Shown: positions 35,410-44,558 of the stretch, piece by piece
Layout of the letters: every line of letters starts with the position of its first letter
Numbering within the stretch: the stretch's first letter is position 1
DNA from: an uncultured Aquimarina sp.
GTDB taxonomy: Bacteria; Bacteroidota; Bacteroidia; Flavobacteriales; Flavobacteriaceae
DNA length: 64,000 nucleotides
Assembly: GCF_947495315.1 (NCBI RefSeq)
Contig: NZ_CANLYD010000002.1
Location: forward strand, 248,001 to 312,000
Reading direction: 5' to 3'
Program-made: the position numbers and the translations under genes
The notes under the pieces: model-generated
Databases searched by the model: none
Seen by the model: the letters and a program-made list of their open reading frames with translations, nothing else
What the model was told of the DNA's origin: nothing

Positions 35410-36861
35410 TTGGGAATTTTTCAAAAACTTTTTAAGCAAACACTTATATACGGAATGGCAACAGTGCTACCGCGCATGTTGTCTTTTCTTTTAGTCCCCC
35501 TATATACAGATCAACTACCAACAGAAGAGTATGGTAAGGTTTCAATTATCTTCTCATATTTAGTGCTTTTCAATGTGTTATTAGCATATGGGATGGAAAC
35601 TGCTTTTTTTAGGTTCTTTAGTAAGGAATCGGATAAGGAAAAAGTCGTGAGCACTTCAGCGATATCCATGGCCATTTCATCTTTTATATTCTTAGTGATT
35701 GCTTTATTATTAAAAGAAGAAATATCAGTCTGGACCGATATTAAGTTGGAGTATATAAATCTAGTAATTTGGATATTACTCTTGGATGCTTTGGTTATTA
35801 TTCCATTTTCTTGGTTAAGAGCAAAAGAACGCCCAATCAGATATGCAATTATTAAAATATCGAATGTCGCGATTAATTTTGGACTTAATGTTTTTTTCTT
35901 ACTCTATTTAAAACAACTTTCATTTCATTTTTCAGTAATAGATTGGATCTGTAAAGATGATTATGAAATCAGTTACATTTTTATTTCTAATCTAATTGCT
36001 AGCGGATTTGCATTGCTGGTATTATTACCTTTCTACACTAATATTAAATATAGTTTTGATGCCGTTTTATGGAAAAAGATGATGAAATATGCGATGCCAA
36101 TTCTGATAGCGGGAATAGCATATTCCATCAATGAAACATTTGATAGAATTTTATTAGATAAGTTATTGCCAGAAAATGTGGCTGAACATATGGTTGGTGT
36201 ATATTCTGCTTGTTATAAGTTAGCGTTGTTTATGACATTATTTGCTACGGCTTTTAGATTAGGGATAGAGCCATTTTTCTTTAATTACGCCGGGAATAAA
36301 AATGCACCAGAAACCTATGCTAGAATTACTAAGTATTTTGTGATTTTAGGATCTTTTATCTTTTTGTTCGTGATTGTGTTTGTTCACGTTTTGAAAATTG
36401 CTTTTTTAAGAGATGCATCCTATTGGGAAGCGGTAAAAATTGTTCCTTTTATTTTATTAGCCAATTTCTGTTTAGGAATTTATCATAATCTATCTGTGTG
36501 GTATAAAGTAACAGATAGAACCAGATTTGGAGCATATATATCTGTTTGCGGAGCAATTATTACACTACTTCTTAACTTTCTGCTAATTCCAGAATATACC
36601 TATGTAGGTTCTGCAATAGCCACTTTAGCAGCTTATGGAACAATGATGCTACTATCTTGGTATTTTGGAAAAAAATATTACCCAATTCCATATGATCTGA
36701 AAAAGATAGGAATGTATTTAGCGTTATCAATAGGTTTTTCAATCATTTCGTTTTACATATTTGATAGTAATTATGTGATTTCTATCCCTTTATTACTCGT
36801 GTTTTTAGTAATTTTGTATGCTTCGGAAAAAAAGGAATTAAAACAACTATTAAAAAGATAA
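35410..36861 (+). CDS. Polysaccharide flippase (MATE/Wzx-like)
   Basis: A 483-residue protein with 12-14 membrane helices of the polysaccharide transporter (MVF/Wzx) superfamily. The start is a TTG at 35410, giving GIFQKLFKQTLIYGMATVLP, which matches flavobacterial relatives, so the unusual start is accepted. It should flip an undecaprenyl-linked oligosaccharide across the inner membrane. It is the first gene of a seven-gene set ending with a TauE-like permease. It is the only Wzx-like gene in the window, although in Bacteroidota this conserved operon gene is not tied to a particular EPS locus. Confidence 0.85.
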   Translation: MGIFQKLFKQTLIYGMATVLPRMLSFLLVPLYTDQLPTEEYGKVSIIFSYLVLFNVLLAYGMETAFFRFFSKESDKEKVVSTSAISMAISSFIFLVIALLLKEEISVWTDIKLEYINLVIWILLLDALVIIPFSWLRAKERPIRYAIIKISNVAINFGLNVFFLLYLKQLSFHFSVIDWICKDDYEISYIFISNLIASGFALLVLLPFYTNIKYSFDAVLWKKMMKYAMPILIAGIAYSINETFDRILLDKLLPENVAEHMVGVYSACYKLALFMTLFATAFRLGIEPFFFNYAGNKNAPETYARITKYFVILGSFIFLFVIVFVHVLKIAFLRDASYWEAVKIVPFILLANFCLGIYHNLSVWYKVTDRTRFGAYISVCGAIITLLLNFLLIPEYTYVGSAIATLAAYGTMMLLSWYFGKKYYPIPYDLKKIGMYLALSIGFSIISFYIFDSNYVISIPLLLVFLVILYASEKKELKQLLKR

Positions 36862-36866
36862 TTTTT

Positions 36867-36898
36867 CTGTCCTCTCGAGCGGATTCGAGAGATGGCAG
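36867..36898. repeat. Extragenic palindrome between the flippase gene and dut
   Basis: CTCTCGA and TCGAGAG form a 7-bp stem with a 6-nt loop GCGGAT, extended by flanking CTG/CAG pairs. It belongs to the CTCGAGCGGA-type palindromic elements common between flavobacterial genes. Confidence 0.55.
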
Positions 36899-36916
36899 TG
36901 ATTTATATAAAACAAT

Positions 36917-37351
36917 ATGCAGATAAATATTATCAACAAGTCATCACACGAGTTGCCACATTATGAAACAATTGCTTCTGCCGGAATGGATCTAAGAGCA
37001 AATATAAGTGAGCCGATAACACTAAAACCTTTAGAGAGAACACTCGTTAAAACAGGGCTGTTTATTGAGTTACCTGTAGGTTTTGAGGCGCAAGTTCGTC
37101 CTAGAAGTGGACTAGCTGCAAAGAAGGGAGTTACAGTGTTGAATGCTCCAGGAACTATAGATGCTGATTATAGAGGAGAAATTGGAGTTATTTTAGTGAA
37201 TCTGTCCAATGAGAATTTTGTGATAGAAAACGGAGAAAGAGTGGCGCAGTTAGTAATTGCTAAACACGAAAGAGCCGAATGGAATGAAGTGGCAGAACTT
37301 TCGGAAACCTCAAGAGGAGCAGGTGGCTTTGGAAGTACTGGAGTTAAATAA
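36917..37351 (+). CDS. dut: dUTP diphosphatase
   Basis: A 144-residue trimeric dUTPase that hydrolyses dUTP to dUMP and PPi, keeping uracil out of DNA and supplying thymidylate synthesis. All five motifs are present: [40 protein letters not shown] and the C-terminal P-loop-like [10 protein letters not shown]. It starts [14 protein letters not shown], normal for Bacteroidota. It lies 55 nt after the flippase gene and 29 nt before the nucleotidyltransferase gene. Confidence 0.97.
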   Translation: MQINIINKSSHELPHYETIASAGMDLRANISEPITLKPLERTLVKTGLFIELPVGFEAQVRPRSGLAAKKGVTVLNAPGTIDADYRGEIGVILVNLSNENFVIENGERVAQLVIAKHERAEWNEVAELSETSRGAGGFGSTGVK

Positions 37352-37380
37352 TCAACCAATCAAAAATAATAATATAAAGA

Positions 37381-38397
37381 ATGAAAATCATTGTACCAAT
37401 GGCAGGAAGAGGCTCTCGATTAAGGCCTCATACACTTACGGTTCCTAAACCTTTAATCCCTGTAGCAGGAAAACCAATTGTTCATCGGTTAGTTTCTGAT
37501 ATAGCAAAAGTTTTAGGAGAACCTGTAGATGAAATTGCTTTTATATTAGGAGATCCTGCATTTTTTGGAGACGATGTTGTAGAAAGTTTAACAGCACTTG
37601 CAGAAGAGCTTGGTGCTAAAGCTTCCATTTATAGACAAGATCAACCATTAGGAACAGGTCATGCGATTATGTGTGCTAAAGACTCATTATCAGGACCAGC
37701 AGTTGTAGCCTATGCAGATACATTGATTAGAGCTGATTTTAATTTGGATAAAGATGCTGATTCCGTTATTTGGGTAAAACAAGTTGACCAACCAGAAGCC
37801 TATGGAGTAGTAAAGCTTAATGATAAAAAGGAAATTGTAGAATTGGTTGAAAAACCAAAAGAGTTTGTTTCTGATCTCGCTGTGATAGGAATCTATTATT
37901 TTAAGGATATTGCAGTATTAAAAAATGAACTGCAACATGTATTAGATAATAATATTATTAATGGTGGAGAATACCAGATTAATGATGGTATTAAAAGAAT
38001 GATGGCAGATGGCAAAATATTTGTTACTGGTCAGGTAGAAGAATGGATGGATTGCGGTAACAAAAACGTGACGGTAGAAACCAATACTAGAATGCTAGGT
38101 TTTTTAGAAAAAGATGGAGAAAAATTGATCAGTGATGATGTTGTATTAGAAAATGCAACCGTTATGCCTCCTTGTTGTATAGGAAAGGGAGTAACTATTA
38201 AGAATGGATCAGTTGGGCCTAATGTATCTATTGGAGATGGTTGTAATATAGAGGATAGTGATATTAAAAATAGTTTAGTACAGAACCAAACTGTCATAAA
38301 AAATGCTAACTTAGACAATGCTATGATTGGAAATCATGTGTATTACGATGGAAAGTATACAACGATTAGTATTGGTGACTATTCTACTTTGGAATAA
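37381..38397 (+). CDS. Sugar-1-phosphate nucleotidyltransferase
   Basis: A 338-residue enzyme. The N-terminal nucleotidyltransferase domain has the signature VPMAGRGSRLRPHT and KPLIPVAGKP (residues about 5-32). The C-terminal left-handed beta-helix begins near residue 255 (KLISDDVVLENATV...), with hexapeptide-like turns. It should make an NDP-sugar, possibly UDP- or dTDP-glucose type, from NTP and a sugar-1-phosphate. Such a protein with this architecture is conserved in the flippase-dut-TPR-EnvC neighbourhood. Substrate uncertain. Confidence 0.85.
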   Translation: MKIIVPMAGRGSRLRPHTLTVPKPLIPVAGKPIVHRLVSDIAKVLGEPVDEIAFILGDPAFFGDDVVESLTALAEELGAKASIYRQDQPLGTGHAIMCAKDSLSGPAVVAYADTLIRADFNLDKDADSVIWVKQVDQPEAYGVVKLNDKKEIVELVEKPKEFVSDLAVIGIYYFKDIAVLKNELQHVLDNNIINGGEYQINDGIKRMMADGKIFVTGQVEEWMDCGNKNVTVETNTRMLGFLEKDGEKLISDDVVLENATVMPPCCIGKGVTIKNGSVGPNVSIGDGCNIEDSDIKNSLVQNQTVIKNANLDNAMIGNHVYYDGKYTTISIGDYSTLE

Positions 38398-38429
38398 TTT
38401 GTGATTTATATTGCTTTTGAAAAATTTAT

Positions 38430-39806
38430 ATGACTAAATATTGGCGACATATTGTAATTTGTATAGTCTTTATCGGAGGAGTTATGAATACTGGCTTTTC
38501 CCAAGAACCAGAATCTCTTAAGAAAATAGAGATCTTGGATGATCTTGGTGATGTGTCTGATGTATTTCGAGAAAGTTTCTTCGAAGCATTAAAACAACGA
38601 GCCATTACTAACTATGACAAGGCAATTAGCGCTCTAGAAAAGTGTATTTCTGCAAATCCAAAACCTATTGCATTATATTATGAGCTCGGGAAGAATTATT
38701 TGGATTTAAAAAAGTATGATCAGGCTACTATCAATTTTAAAAAAGTTTTAGAAGAAAAACCAAATAATAGATATGTTTTAGAACTATTATTCGAAGTATA
38801 TTTTAAGGAAAGAAAATATACTGAGTCTGTAGAAGTGGTTGAAAAGCTAGTAACATTTGATAGCAGATATAAAGAACAATTGGCTAATCTCTATTTTCTG
38901 GAAGAAAGATATGATGATGCGCTTAGAGTTGTAGATGAATTAATAGAAGAACTAGGTATAGATTCGTATAGAGATAAGCTAAGAAAAAAAATAGCACTAA
39001 AAATCAGTAACCCTGATTCTCAGATAACCAAGTTACAAGAAAAAATAGCAGAAAACCCTAAAGAAGAACAAAACTATCTAAATCTGATTTACTTATATAG
39101 CCAGGATAATCAAGTTGAAAAGGCTTTTGGAACTGCTCAAATTCTTCTTGAACAAAAACCAAAATCAAAATTAGCTCATTTGGCGTTGTATAAGTTCTAC
39201 TTGGATGATAATATGCCGAAAGATGCGATTAAATCGATGAAGATAGTGTTATCAAGTGACGAGATTGATGAGGAATCTAAATACAAAATCATTAATGACT
39301 TCTTGACATTTGTAGATAAAAATCCAAATTATGAAACACAACTTATCGAGGTGACAAAAGTGTTTTCTGAAGACTCAGGAAGTAGTAAAGTGTTTACAGA
39401 AATAGGAAATTATTTCTATGAAAAAGATAAAAAAGAGTTGGCACTTAATTATTATGAAAGAGGAATTAAGGATAATGCTAATAATTTTGGAATTCTAAGA
39501 AAGATATTATTATTGCAACTTGATTTAAAGAGATACGAAAAAGCAAAGGTAGGAAGCGAACTTGCTATAGAAATGTATCCTTCTCAACCAATTTTGTATT
39601 TGGTGAGTGGAGTTTCTTTAATTAACCTAAATAATTATGAAGAAGCCATAGATATCTTAAGTATTGGTATGGATTATATCATTGATGATCTTAAGATGGA
39701 ATCAGATTTCTACGATCAAATTGGTCAGGCGTATCTAAAAATGGGAAATGTAGCAAAAGCTTCAGAATATAAAGAGAGATCCTTTCAACTTAAAAAAAAA
39801 TCATAA
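38430..39806 (+). CDS. Periplasmic TPR protein
   Basis: A 458-residue protein with a signal peptide (ICIVFIGGVMNTGFS) and tandem tetratricopeptide repeats, including YYELGKNYLDLKKYDQATIN near residues 75-94, and others through to GQAYLKMGNVAKASEYKER at the end. TPRs bind protein partners. It lies 6 nt before the DUF4292 lipoprotein gene and upstream of the EnvC-like gene, so it probably scaffolds envelope or cell-division proteins. Partners unknown. Confidence 0.82.
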   Translation: MTKYWRHIVICIVFIGGVMNTGFSQEPESLKKIEILDDLGDVSDVFRESFFEALKQRAITNYDKAISALEKCISANPKPIALYYELGKNYLDLKKYDQATINFKKVLEEKPNNRYVLELLFEVYFKERKYTESVEVVEKLVTFDSRYKEQLANLYFLEERYDDALRVVDELIEELGIDSYRDKLRKKIALKISNPDSQITKLQEKIAENPKEEQNYLNLIYLYSQDNQVEKAFGTAQILLEQKPKSKLAHLALYKFYLDDNMPKDAIKSMKIVLSSDEIDEESKYKIINDFLTFVDKNPNYETQLIEVTKVFSEDSGSSKVFTEIGNYFYEKDKKELALNYYERGIKDNANNFGILRKILLLQLDLKRYEKAKVGSELAIEMYPSQPILYLVSGVSLINLNNYEEAIDILSIGMDYIIDDLKMESDFYDQIGQAYLKMGNVAKASEYKERSFQLKKKS

Positions 39807-39812
39807 AAGGTA

Positions 39813-40586
39813 ATGAATAGAATATTTTATTTGTTATGTTTTTCGCTAATTATACTGCAATCTTGTAAAGGTACTAAAGCAATTTCAGGAGCCACAATTA
39901 AAAAGCTAAGGACAGAAAAAATAGTAGCTAATCACTATAATAAAGCTTTTAACTTTACCACAATCAATGCTAAGATAAAAGTAAGGTATGATGATGGTAA
40001 ACAATCATTTAGTCCAAATGTAACTTTACGCTTAGAAAAAGATAAGAAAATATGGGTAAGTGCAAAATTACTGGGGATTACCCTAGCTAAAGTACTGATT
40101 ACGCCAGAAAAAGTAAGTTATTACGAAAAGATTAATAATACCTATTTTGAAGGGGATTTTAAGGTGCTTAGTGAATGGCTCGGAACTGACTTGGATTTTG
40201 AAAAAGTACAACAGTTATTATTAGGTCAGTCATTATTCAATCTTAAAGATGAAAAATATGTGTCATCCATAGAAAATCAAAAATATCGACTTAGTCCTAA
40301 AAAAGAGCTTGAACTATTCGAACGATTATTCATATTGAATCCGGAAAGTTTTAAAATATTCTCCCAACAACTAAAACAGCCTATAGAAAATAGAAACCTG
40401 CTCATTAATTATAGTAGTTACCAGAAAGTTGGAAATCAAGATTTTCCAAAAGAAATAAGTATCCTGGCCTCAGAAGGAATAGCTAGAACTACCATAATGA
40501 TAGATTATCGTAGTGTAGATTACAATGCGAGGGTAAGTTTTCCGTTTAAAATACCATCAGGATACGAGCAAGTGACTATAGAATGA
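39813..40586 (+). CDS. DUF4292 family lipoprotein
   Basis: A 257-residue lipoprotein with signal and lipobox FSLIILQSCKG (Cys near residue 18). The mature part has a LolA/LolB-like beta-rich character: VRYDDGKQSFSPNVTLRLE, KIWVSAKLLGITLAKVLITPE and YYEKINNTYFEGDF are DUF4292 features. It may bind lipid or another hydrophobic ligand at the inner face of the outer membrane; this is by analogy only. The stop overlaps the EnvC-like gene start by 4 nt (ATGA). Confidence 0.82.
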   Translation: MNRIFYLLCFSLIILQSCKGTKAISGATIKKLRTEKIVANHYNKAFNFTTINAKIKVRYDDGKQSFSPNVTLRLEKDKKIWVSAKLLGITLAKVLITPEKVSYYEKINNTYFEGDFKVLSEWLGTDLDFEKVQQLLLGQSLFNLKDEKYVSSIENQKYRLSPKKELELFERLFILNPESFKIFSQQLKQPIENRNLLINYSSYQKVGNQDFPKEISILASEGIARTTIMIDYRSVDYNARVSFPFKIPSGYEQVTIE

Positions 40587-41812
40587 GGCTGAAAAAAATT
40601 ATATACATATTGGGAATGCTATTAGTTAGTATTCCATCATTTTCTCAAAGCGTAAAACAGCAACAGCTGGAAGAGCAACGTCGTCGCCTTAAAGAACAGA
40701 TTGAGCAGATGAGATCATTACTTGCTGATACCAAACTCAAACAGCGATCCGTACTTGATGAAGTAGAAACGCTAAATTCTCAAATAAGCACCAGACAAAA
40801 CCTTATAAAGATTACGAATCAGCAAGCAAACCTGCTGACAAGAGAGATTAATAACAATCTCAAAAAGATGGGGTCGTATCGTGAAGAGTTAAAGGTTTTA
40901 AAAGAAGATTATGCTAGAATGATTGTAAAATCTTATAAAAGTAAATCGCAACAAAGCAAGATTATGTTTTTGTTGTCATCATCAGATTTTACTCAGGCTT
41001 ATAAACGACTTCAGTATATGAAGCAATATAATGAGCATCGAAAGGAACAGGCTGATCAAATACAAACACGTGCAGAAGAGCTTCAGAGGCTAAATAAAGA
41101 TTTGCTAGAGAGGAAAAAAAATAAGCAATTGCTCGTAGAAGAGAATCGAGATGCTCAGGAGCAACTAAAAGAAGAGAAAAAACAACAGCAAGCCTTAATG
41201 GCATCTATTCGTAAAAAAGAAGGTACCTATAAAAAGGAAATAAGGAAGAAACAAGAACAAGCAACCGCTCTGGATAAAGCTATTGATAAGTTAATTCGTG
41301 AAGCTATTGCAAAAGCTAATAAAAAAGCGGGAAAGAAAGCATCTAAAAAAGGATCCGCAACAACTTTTGCGTTAACTCCGGAGGATAAAAAACTGGCAGA
41401 TAATTTTACATCGAATAAAGGAAAGTTTCCGTGGCCGGTTGGAACAGGTAAATTAACAAGAAAATATGGGCGTCAACCACATCCTACACTGCCTAATATT
41501 CAAATCAATAGTAGTGGAGTAGAGCTGGAAACAAGACCAGGCGAAAAAGCGAGAGCAATTTTTGAAGGAGAAGTAATGGCAATTCAGAAATTGAAAGGTG
41601 CAGGAAGACTGGTTCACGTAAGACATGGTAATTATATTACAGTGTATTACAACCTAGAAAATATTTCAGTAAAAGAAGGTCAGAAAGTTTTAACCAAACA
41701 AAGTATTGGAGAAGTGCGTGTAAATCCCGCTACTGGTCGTGCTATTATGAAATTTTTGATCTTTAAGGATACAAAGAAATTAAATCCTCAATCCTGGATT
41801 TTTAAAATGTGA
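40583..41812 (+). CDS. EnvC-like murein hydrolase activator (degenerate M23/LytM)
   Basis: A 409-residue periplasmic protein: signal peptide to about residue 22, a long coiled coil (about 25-255, rich in Gln, Glu and Lys) and a C-terminal LytM domain (about 285-405, beginning GKFPWPVGTGKLTRKYG). The peptidase zinc residues appear to be lost: the H-x3-D position reads INSSGVELE and the HxH position reads VRHGNYITVYYNLE with Asn in place of the second His. As with E. coli EnvC, it should activate amidases during division rather than cut peptidoglycan itself. Confidence 0.88.
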   Translation: MRLKKIIYILGMLLVSIPSFSQSVKQQQLEEQRRRLKEQIEQMRSLLADTKLKQRSVLDEVETLNSQISTRQNLIKITNQQANLLTREINNNLKKMGSYREELKVLKEDYARMIVKSYKSKSQQSKIMFLLSSSDFTQAYKRLQYMKQYNEHRKEQADQIQTRAEELQRLNKDLLERKKNKQLLVEENRDAQEQLKEEKKQQQALMASIRKKEGTYKKEIRKKQEQATALDKAIDKLIREAIAKANKKAGKKASKKGSATTFALTPEDKKLADNFTSNKGKFPWPVGTGKLTRKYGRQPHPTLPNIQINSSGVELETRPGEKARAIFEGEVMAIQKLKGAGRLVHVRHGNYITVYYNLENISVKEGQKVLTKQSIGEVRVNPATGRAIMKFLIFKDTKKLNPQSWIFKM

Positions 41813-41819
41813 TAGAATA

Positions 41820-42593
41820 ATGGAAATAGTTATTATTTCACTTGTAGCGTTTTTAGTTTCTATTCTCACTTTTTTTTCTGGATTTGGCTTAGGAACTATT
41901 CTAACACCTGTGTTGATGATTTTCTTTCCTGTAGAAATTGCCATTGCATTAACTGGTGTAGTTCACTTTTTTAATAATGTTTTTAAACTGTTTTTAGTAG
42001 GAAAAAATGCGGATAAGACCGTTCTGTTACGATTCGGAATCCCTGCGGTTATAGCAGCTTTTGCCGGAGCTTGGGTATTAGTAAACATTCCTGACATAAA
42101 GCCGCTTTTTGCTTACAATTTGTTTGACAAAACTTTTGAAGTATACCCCGTAAAATTTATTATTTCGATTTTGCTTATCATTTTTGCCAGCATGGATTTG
42201 ATCCCATATTTCACAAAATTGAAATTTGGCAAAGAAAAACTCCCACTTGGAGGTGCTTTGAGTGGTTTTTTTGGAGGACTTTCTGGAAATCAAGGAGCTT
42301 TACGAACGGCATTTCTTATCAAAGCGGGACTTTCTAAAGAAGCTTTTATCGGAACCGCAGTTGTGGTTTCTACTTTTGTAGACTTCACCCGTCTTAGTGT
42401 GTATGCCACGAACGTTACTGAATCTGGAATTAGTGATAATCTACCATTGGTAATTTGTGCTACATTATCGGCTATTGCCGGAGCATTCATTGGTAATAAA
42501 CTGTTGAAGAAGGTTACCTTAAAATTTTTACAAATAGTGGTTGCTATTATGTTGATTCTAATTTCGGTTGCCTTAGGAGCGGGGTTTCTTTAA
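41820..42593 (+). CDS. TauE/SafE (DUF81) family membrane permease
   Basis: A 257-residue protein with about eight membrane helices. The conserved paired motifs FFSGFGLGTILTPVL near residue 20 and GALSGFFGGLSGNQGALRT near residue 140 are those of sulfite/sulfonate exporter-like TauE permeases. It exports small anions in characterised relatives; the substrate here is unknown. It starts 7 nt after the EnvC-like gene and ends one base from the convergent thioesterase gene. Confidence 0.85.
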   Translation: MEIVIISLVAFLVSILTFFSGFGLGTILTPVLMIFFPVEIAIALTGVVHFFNNVFKLFLVGKNADKTVLLRFGIPAVIAAFAGAWVLVNIPDIKPLFAYNLFDKTFEVYPVKFIISILLIIFASMDLIPYFTKLKFGKEKLPLGGALSGFFGGLSGNQGALRTAFLIKAGLSKEAFIGTAVVVSTFVDFTRLSVYATNVTESGISDNLPLVICATLSAIAGAFIGNKLLKKVTLKFLQIVVAIMLILISVALGAGFL

Positions 42594-42594
42594 A

Positions 42595-43104
42595 TTAAGT
42601 AAATAAAGCTTTTAACTCAGTAGCATCATCCGGTTTCATCTTACCGGCAAGAACCAGACTAAGTTGTTTACGACGTAATGCAGCGTCATAACGTTGCTGT
42701 TCTAATGCGGTTTCCGGTTTGATCTGTGGAATAGACACCGGTGCACCGCTCTCATTTACTGCCACAAACGTGTATATGGCTTCGTTTGCTTTGGTTTTAT
42801 CACCGCTTTGGCGGTCTTCTATCCAAACATCAATTACCACCTCCATAGATGATGTAAATGCACGAGAAACCTTTGCTTCAACAGTAACTACACTCCCTAA
42901 AGGGATTGCTTTGCTAAATGCTACGTGATTTACCGAAGCGGTTACTACAATTCTTCTGGAATGTCTTCCTGCAGCAATACCTGCTGCGCGGTCCATACGT
43001 GCTAATAGTTCTCCTCCAAAAAGATTATTAAGCGGATTCGTTTCTCCCGGTAAAACAAGGTCAGTTAATATAGTTCTAGATTCTGAAGGATATCTGGCTT
43101 CCAT
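42595..43104 (-). CDS. Acyl-CoA thioesterase (hotdog fold)
   Basis: A 169-residue single hotdog-domain protein of the cytosolic acyl-CoA thioesterase type (YciA/BACH-like). PGETNPLNNLFGGELLARMDRAAGI holds the conserved N-x-x-F-G-G-x-L-L region with the helix aspartate, and HVAFSKAIPLGSVVTVEAKV follows. It hydrolyses acyl-CoA to free acid and CoA. It converges with the permease gene, with stops almost touching. A classic -7 box lies 20 nt upstream. Confidence 0.88.
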   Translation of the reverse strand: MEARYPSESRTILTDLVLPGETNPLNNLFGGELLARMDRAAGIAAGRHSRRIVVTASVNHVAFSKAIPLGSVVTVEAKVSRAFTSSMEVVIDVWIEDRQSGDKTKANEAIYTFVAVNESGAPVSIPQIKPETALEQQRYDAALRRKQLSLVLAGKMKPDDATELKALFT

Positions 43105-43123
43105 AGATTTTGGTAATTTTTGG

Positions 43124-43131
43124 CAAAGATA
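43124..43131 (-). promoter_or_regulatory. Candidate -7 element for the thioesterase gene
   Basis: The minus strand reads TATCTTTG, then CCA: a perfect and frequent TAnnTTTG box, about 20 nt before the start codon. A -33 TTG at standard distance is not evident. Confidence 0.45.
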
Positions 43132-43241
43132 ATCAGGTACAATAAACTAACGACTATACGAAGACAGAAAACTGATATCCAGTCATTTTGATGAATTAAT
43201 ATATTTTCAATGTTTTTGTAAAAAATAAAAAAGAATCTTCC

Positions 43242-43264
43242 TCAGAACTAAAAATTAGTACTGA
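43242..43264 (-). terminator. Possible terminator of the HU/SPOR gene
   Basis: TCAGAACTAA and TTAGTACTGA form a 10-bp stem with one mismatch and an AAA loop. On the minus strand a T-rich stretch follows about 10 nt later. It also contains AGTACT, like the heptad repeats elsewhere. Confidence 0.4.
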
Positions 43265-43317
43265 AACATAATACTTATGAAGGATTAAGTAAGAAAAATA
43301 TTTTTAAGAAATAAGAA

Positions 43318-44349
43318 TTAAAGTTCTTGAACTAATAACCAAGCACGACGATCTTGTTGCTTTTTGATGTTTTGTAAAGCTTTTAGAGCTTCTAGCCTGT
43401 TTTCATAGCTATTATAAACTACTTGATGTAAACCGTATTTGTTTACGCCAATCAGGCGCGCATCAAACCCTTTGGTTTTTAGTTTAAGTACTTTTTTGTT
43501 GGCATTAGCTTTAATTCTATATGCACCTGCAACCACGTGATATTTTCCAGCTGTATTGACAGTTATAGGATTAGAGTTTTCAGAACTAGCTTCTTCTGCT
43601 TTAATAATATTTAGATTGATAGCAGGTAACGGGCTTGCAATCTCAAAAGTAGCTTCCTGAATTCTGTTTTCAATTTCCTTTTCTGCATTTACAGAGATAC
43701 GATCATTCTCTAAATCAACTTGTTTGTTAAATTGATCCAATCCTATGAATCCAACAACTCCAACGAGAATAGCCGCAGCTGCTGCATATTTAATATACGG
43801 ACGCTCACGTCTTCTTTCTGGTGTAAACGCAATAGGAGTAGTTTCTTCAATAGCTTGCACTTCTTCTTTGTAAGCTTCACGAGTTACTTGAGCCATTACT
43901 ACTTTTGGTGCAGTTTTTTCTTCTTCTCTAACAATTGATGGAGATATGAAAGAATTCAAACCAAAAGCTTCTGTTAAGTAATTTGTGTCTTGAGAAGGTT
44001 CAAACTGTAATGTATCTTCAACAGATGTAAAAAAAGAACCAATTCCACCTAATTCCACTCGTTGACCAACTGCCATTTTATTATTTAGTGACAATACGTA
44101 ACGCTGAATCTTAGCAACTGCATCTGTATAGGATATATTTTCGGCAGAAGCCATATAGTTTGCTAATAATCCGTCGTTATTTTGAAGTTGGCTATTAAAA
44201 GAAATTAATTTCTGAGGAGGAAAAAAAGCATGCGTTGATTCTTGAATCATTGCAGGTTGACGCTTTGTTAGAAAAGCACCAAAACCTGGTAAGATTACAC
44301 ATTCATACCTATATAATAATTCACTGATGTATTTTGCCGTATTATTCAT
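43318..44349 (-). CDS. CCDC81-type HU domain and SPOR domain membrane protein
   Basis: A 343-residue protein. Residues about 1-130 are two small prokaryotic CCDC81/HU-like domains (YECVILPGFGAFLTKRQPA; KMAVGQRVELGGIGSFFTS). A membrane helix follows near residues 190-208 (YAAAAAILVGVVGFIGL), then a periplasmic SPOR domain at the C-terminus (YHVVAGAYRIKANANKKV). SPOR domains bind glycan strands stripped of peptides at division sites. The N-terminal part stays in the cytoplasm and may contact DNA or protein. A common Bacteroidota architecture, often near dprA or the thioesterase gene. Confidence 0.85.
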   Translation of the reverse strand: MNNTAKYISELLYRYECVILPGFGAFLTKRQPAMIQESTHAFFPPQKLISFNSQLQNNDGLLANYMASAENISYTDAVAKIQRYVLSLNNKMAVGQRVELGGIGSFFTSVEDTLQFEPSQDTNYLTEAFGLNSFISPSIVREEEKTAPKVVMAQVTREAYKEEVQAIEETTPIAFTPERRRERPYIKYAAAAAILVGVVGFIGLDQFNKQVDLENDRISVNAEKEIENRIQEATFEIASPLPAINLNIIKAEEASSENSNPITVNTAGKYHVVAGAYRIKANANKKVLKLKTKGFDARLIGVNKYGLHQVVYNSYENRLEALKALQNIKKQQDRRAWLLVQEL

Positions 44350-44459
44350 CGTCCCCTTTCTTAAAAATGCTATCTAATATTTTCAGTGTAAACTAATTTA
44401 GAAGATTTAGTAAGCCCTGTTAGTTTTAACCTGAAAAATTAGGTTGGTTAATGGTTACT

Positions 44460-44467
44460 CAAAGGTA
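44460..44467 (-). promoter_or_regulatory. Candidate -7 element for the HU/SPOR gene
   Basis: The minus strand reads TACCTTTG, a perfect TAnnTTTG box, giving a leader of about 100 nt. No TTG at standard spacing. Confidence 0.4.
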
Positions 44468-44558
44468 AAAAAAATTGGTTCTAATAATAACTATACCCCT
44501 TGATTTTATTAACAGTTTTGATTTTTTTCGTTTCTTGTGCTGACTTATAACAGATTAC

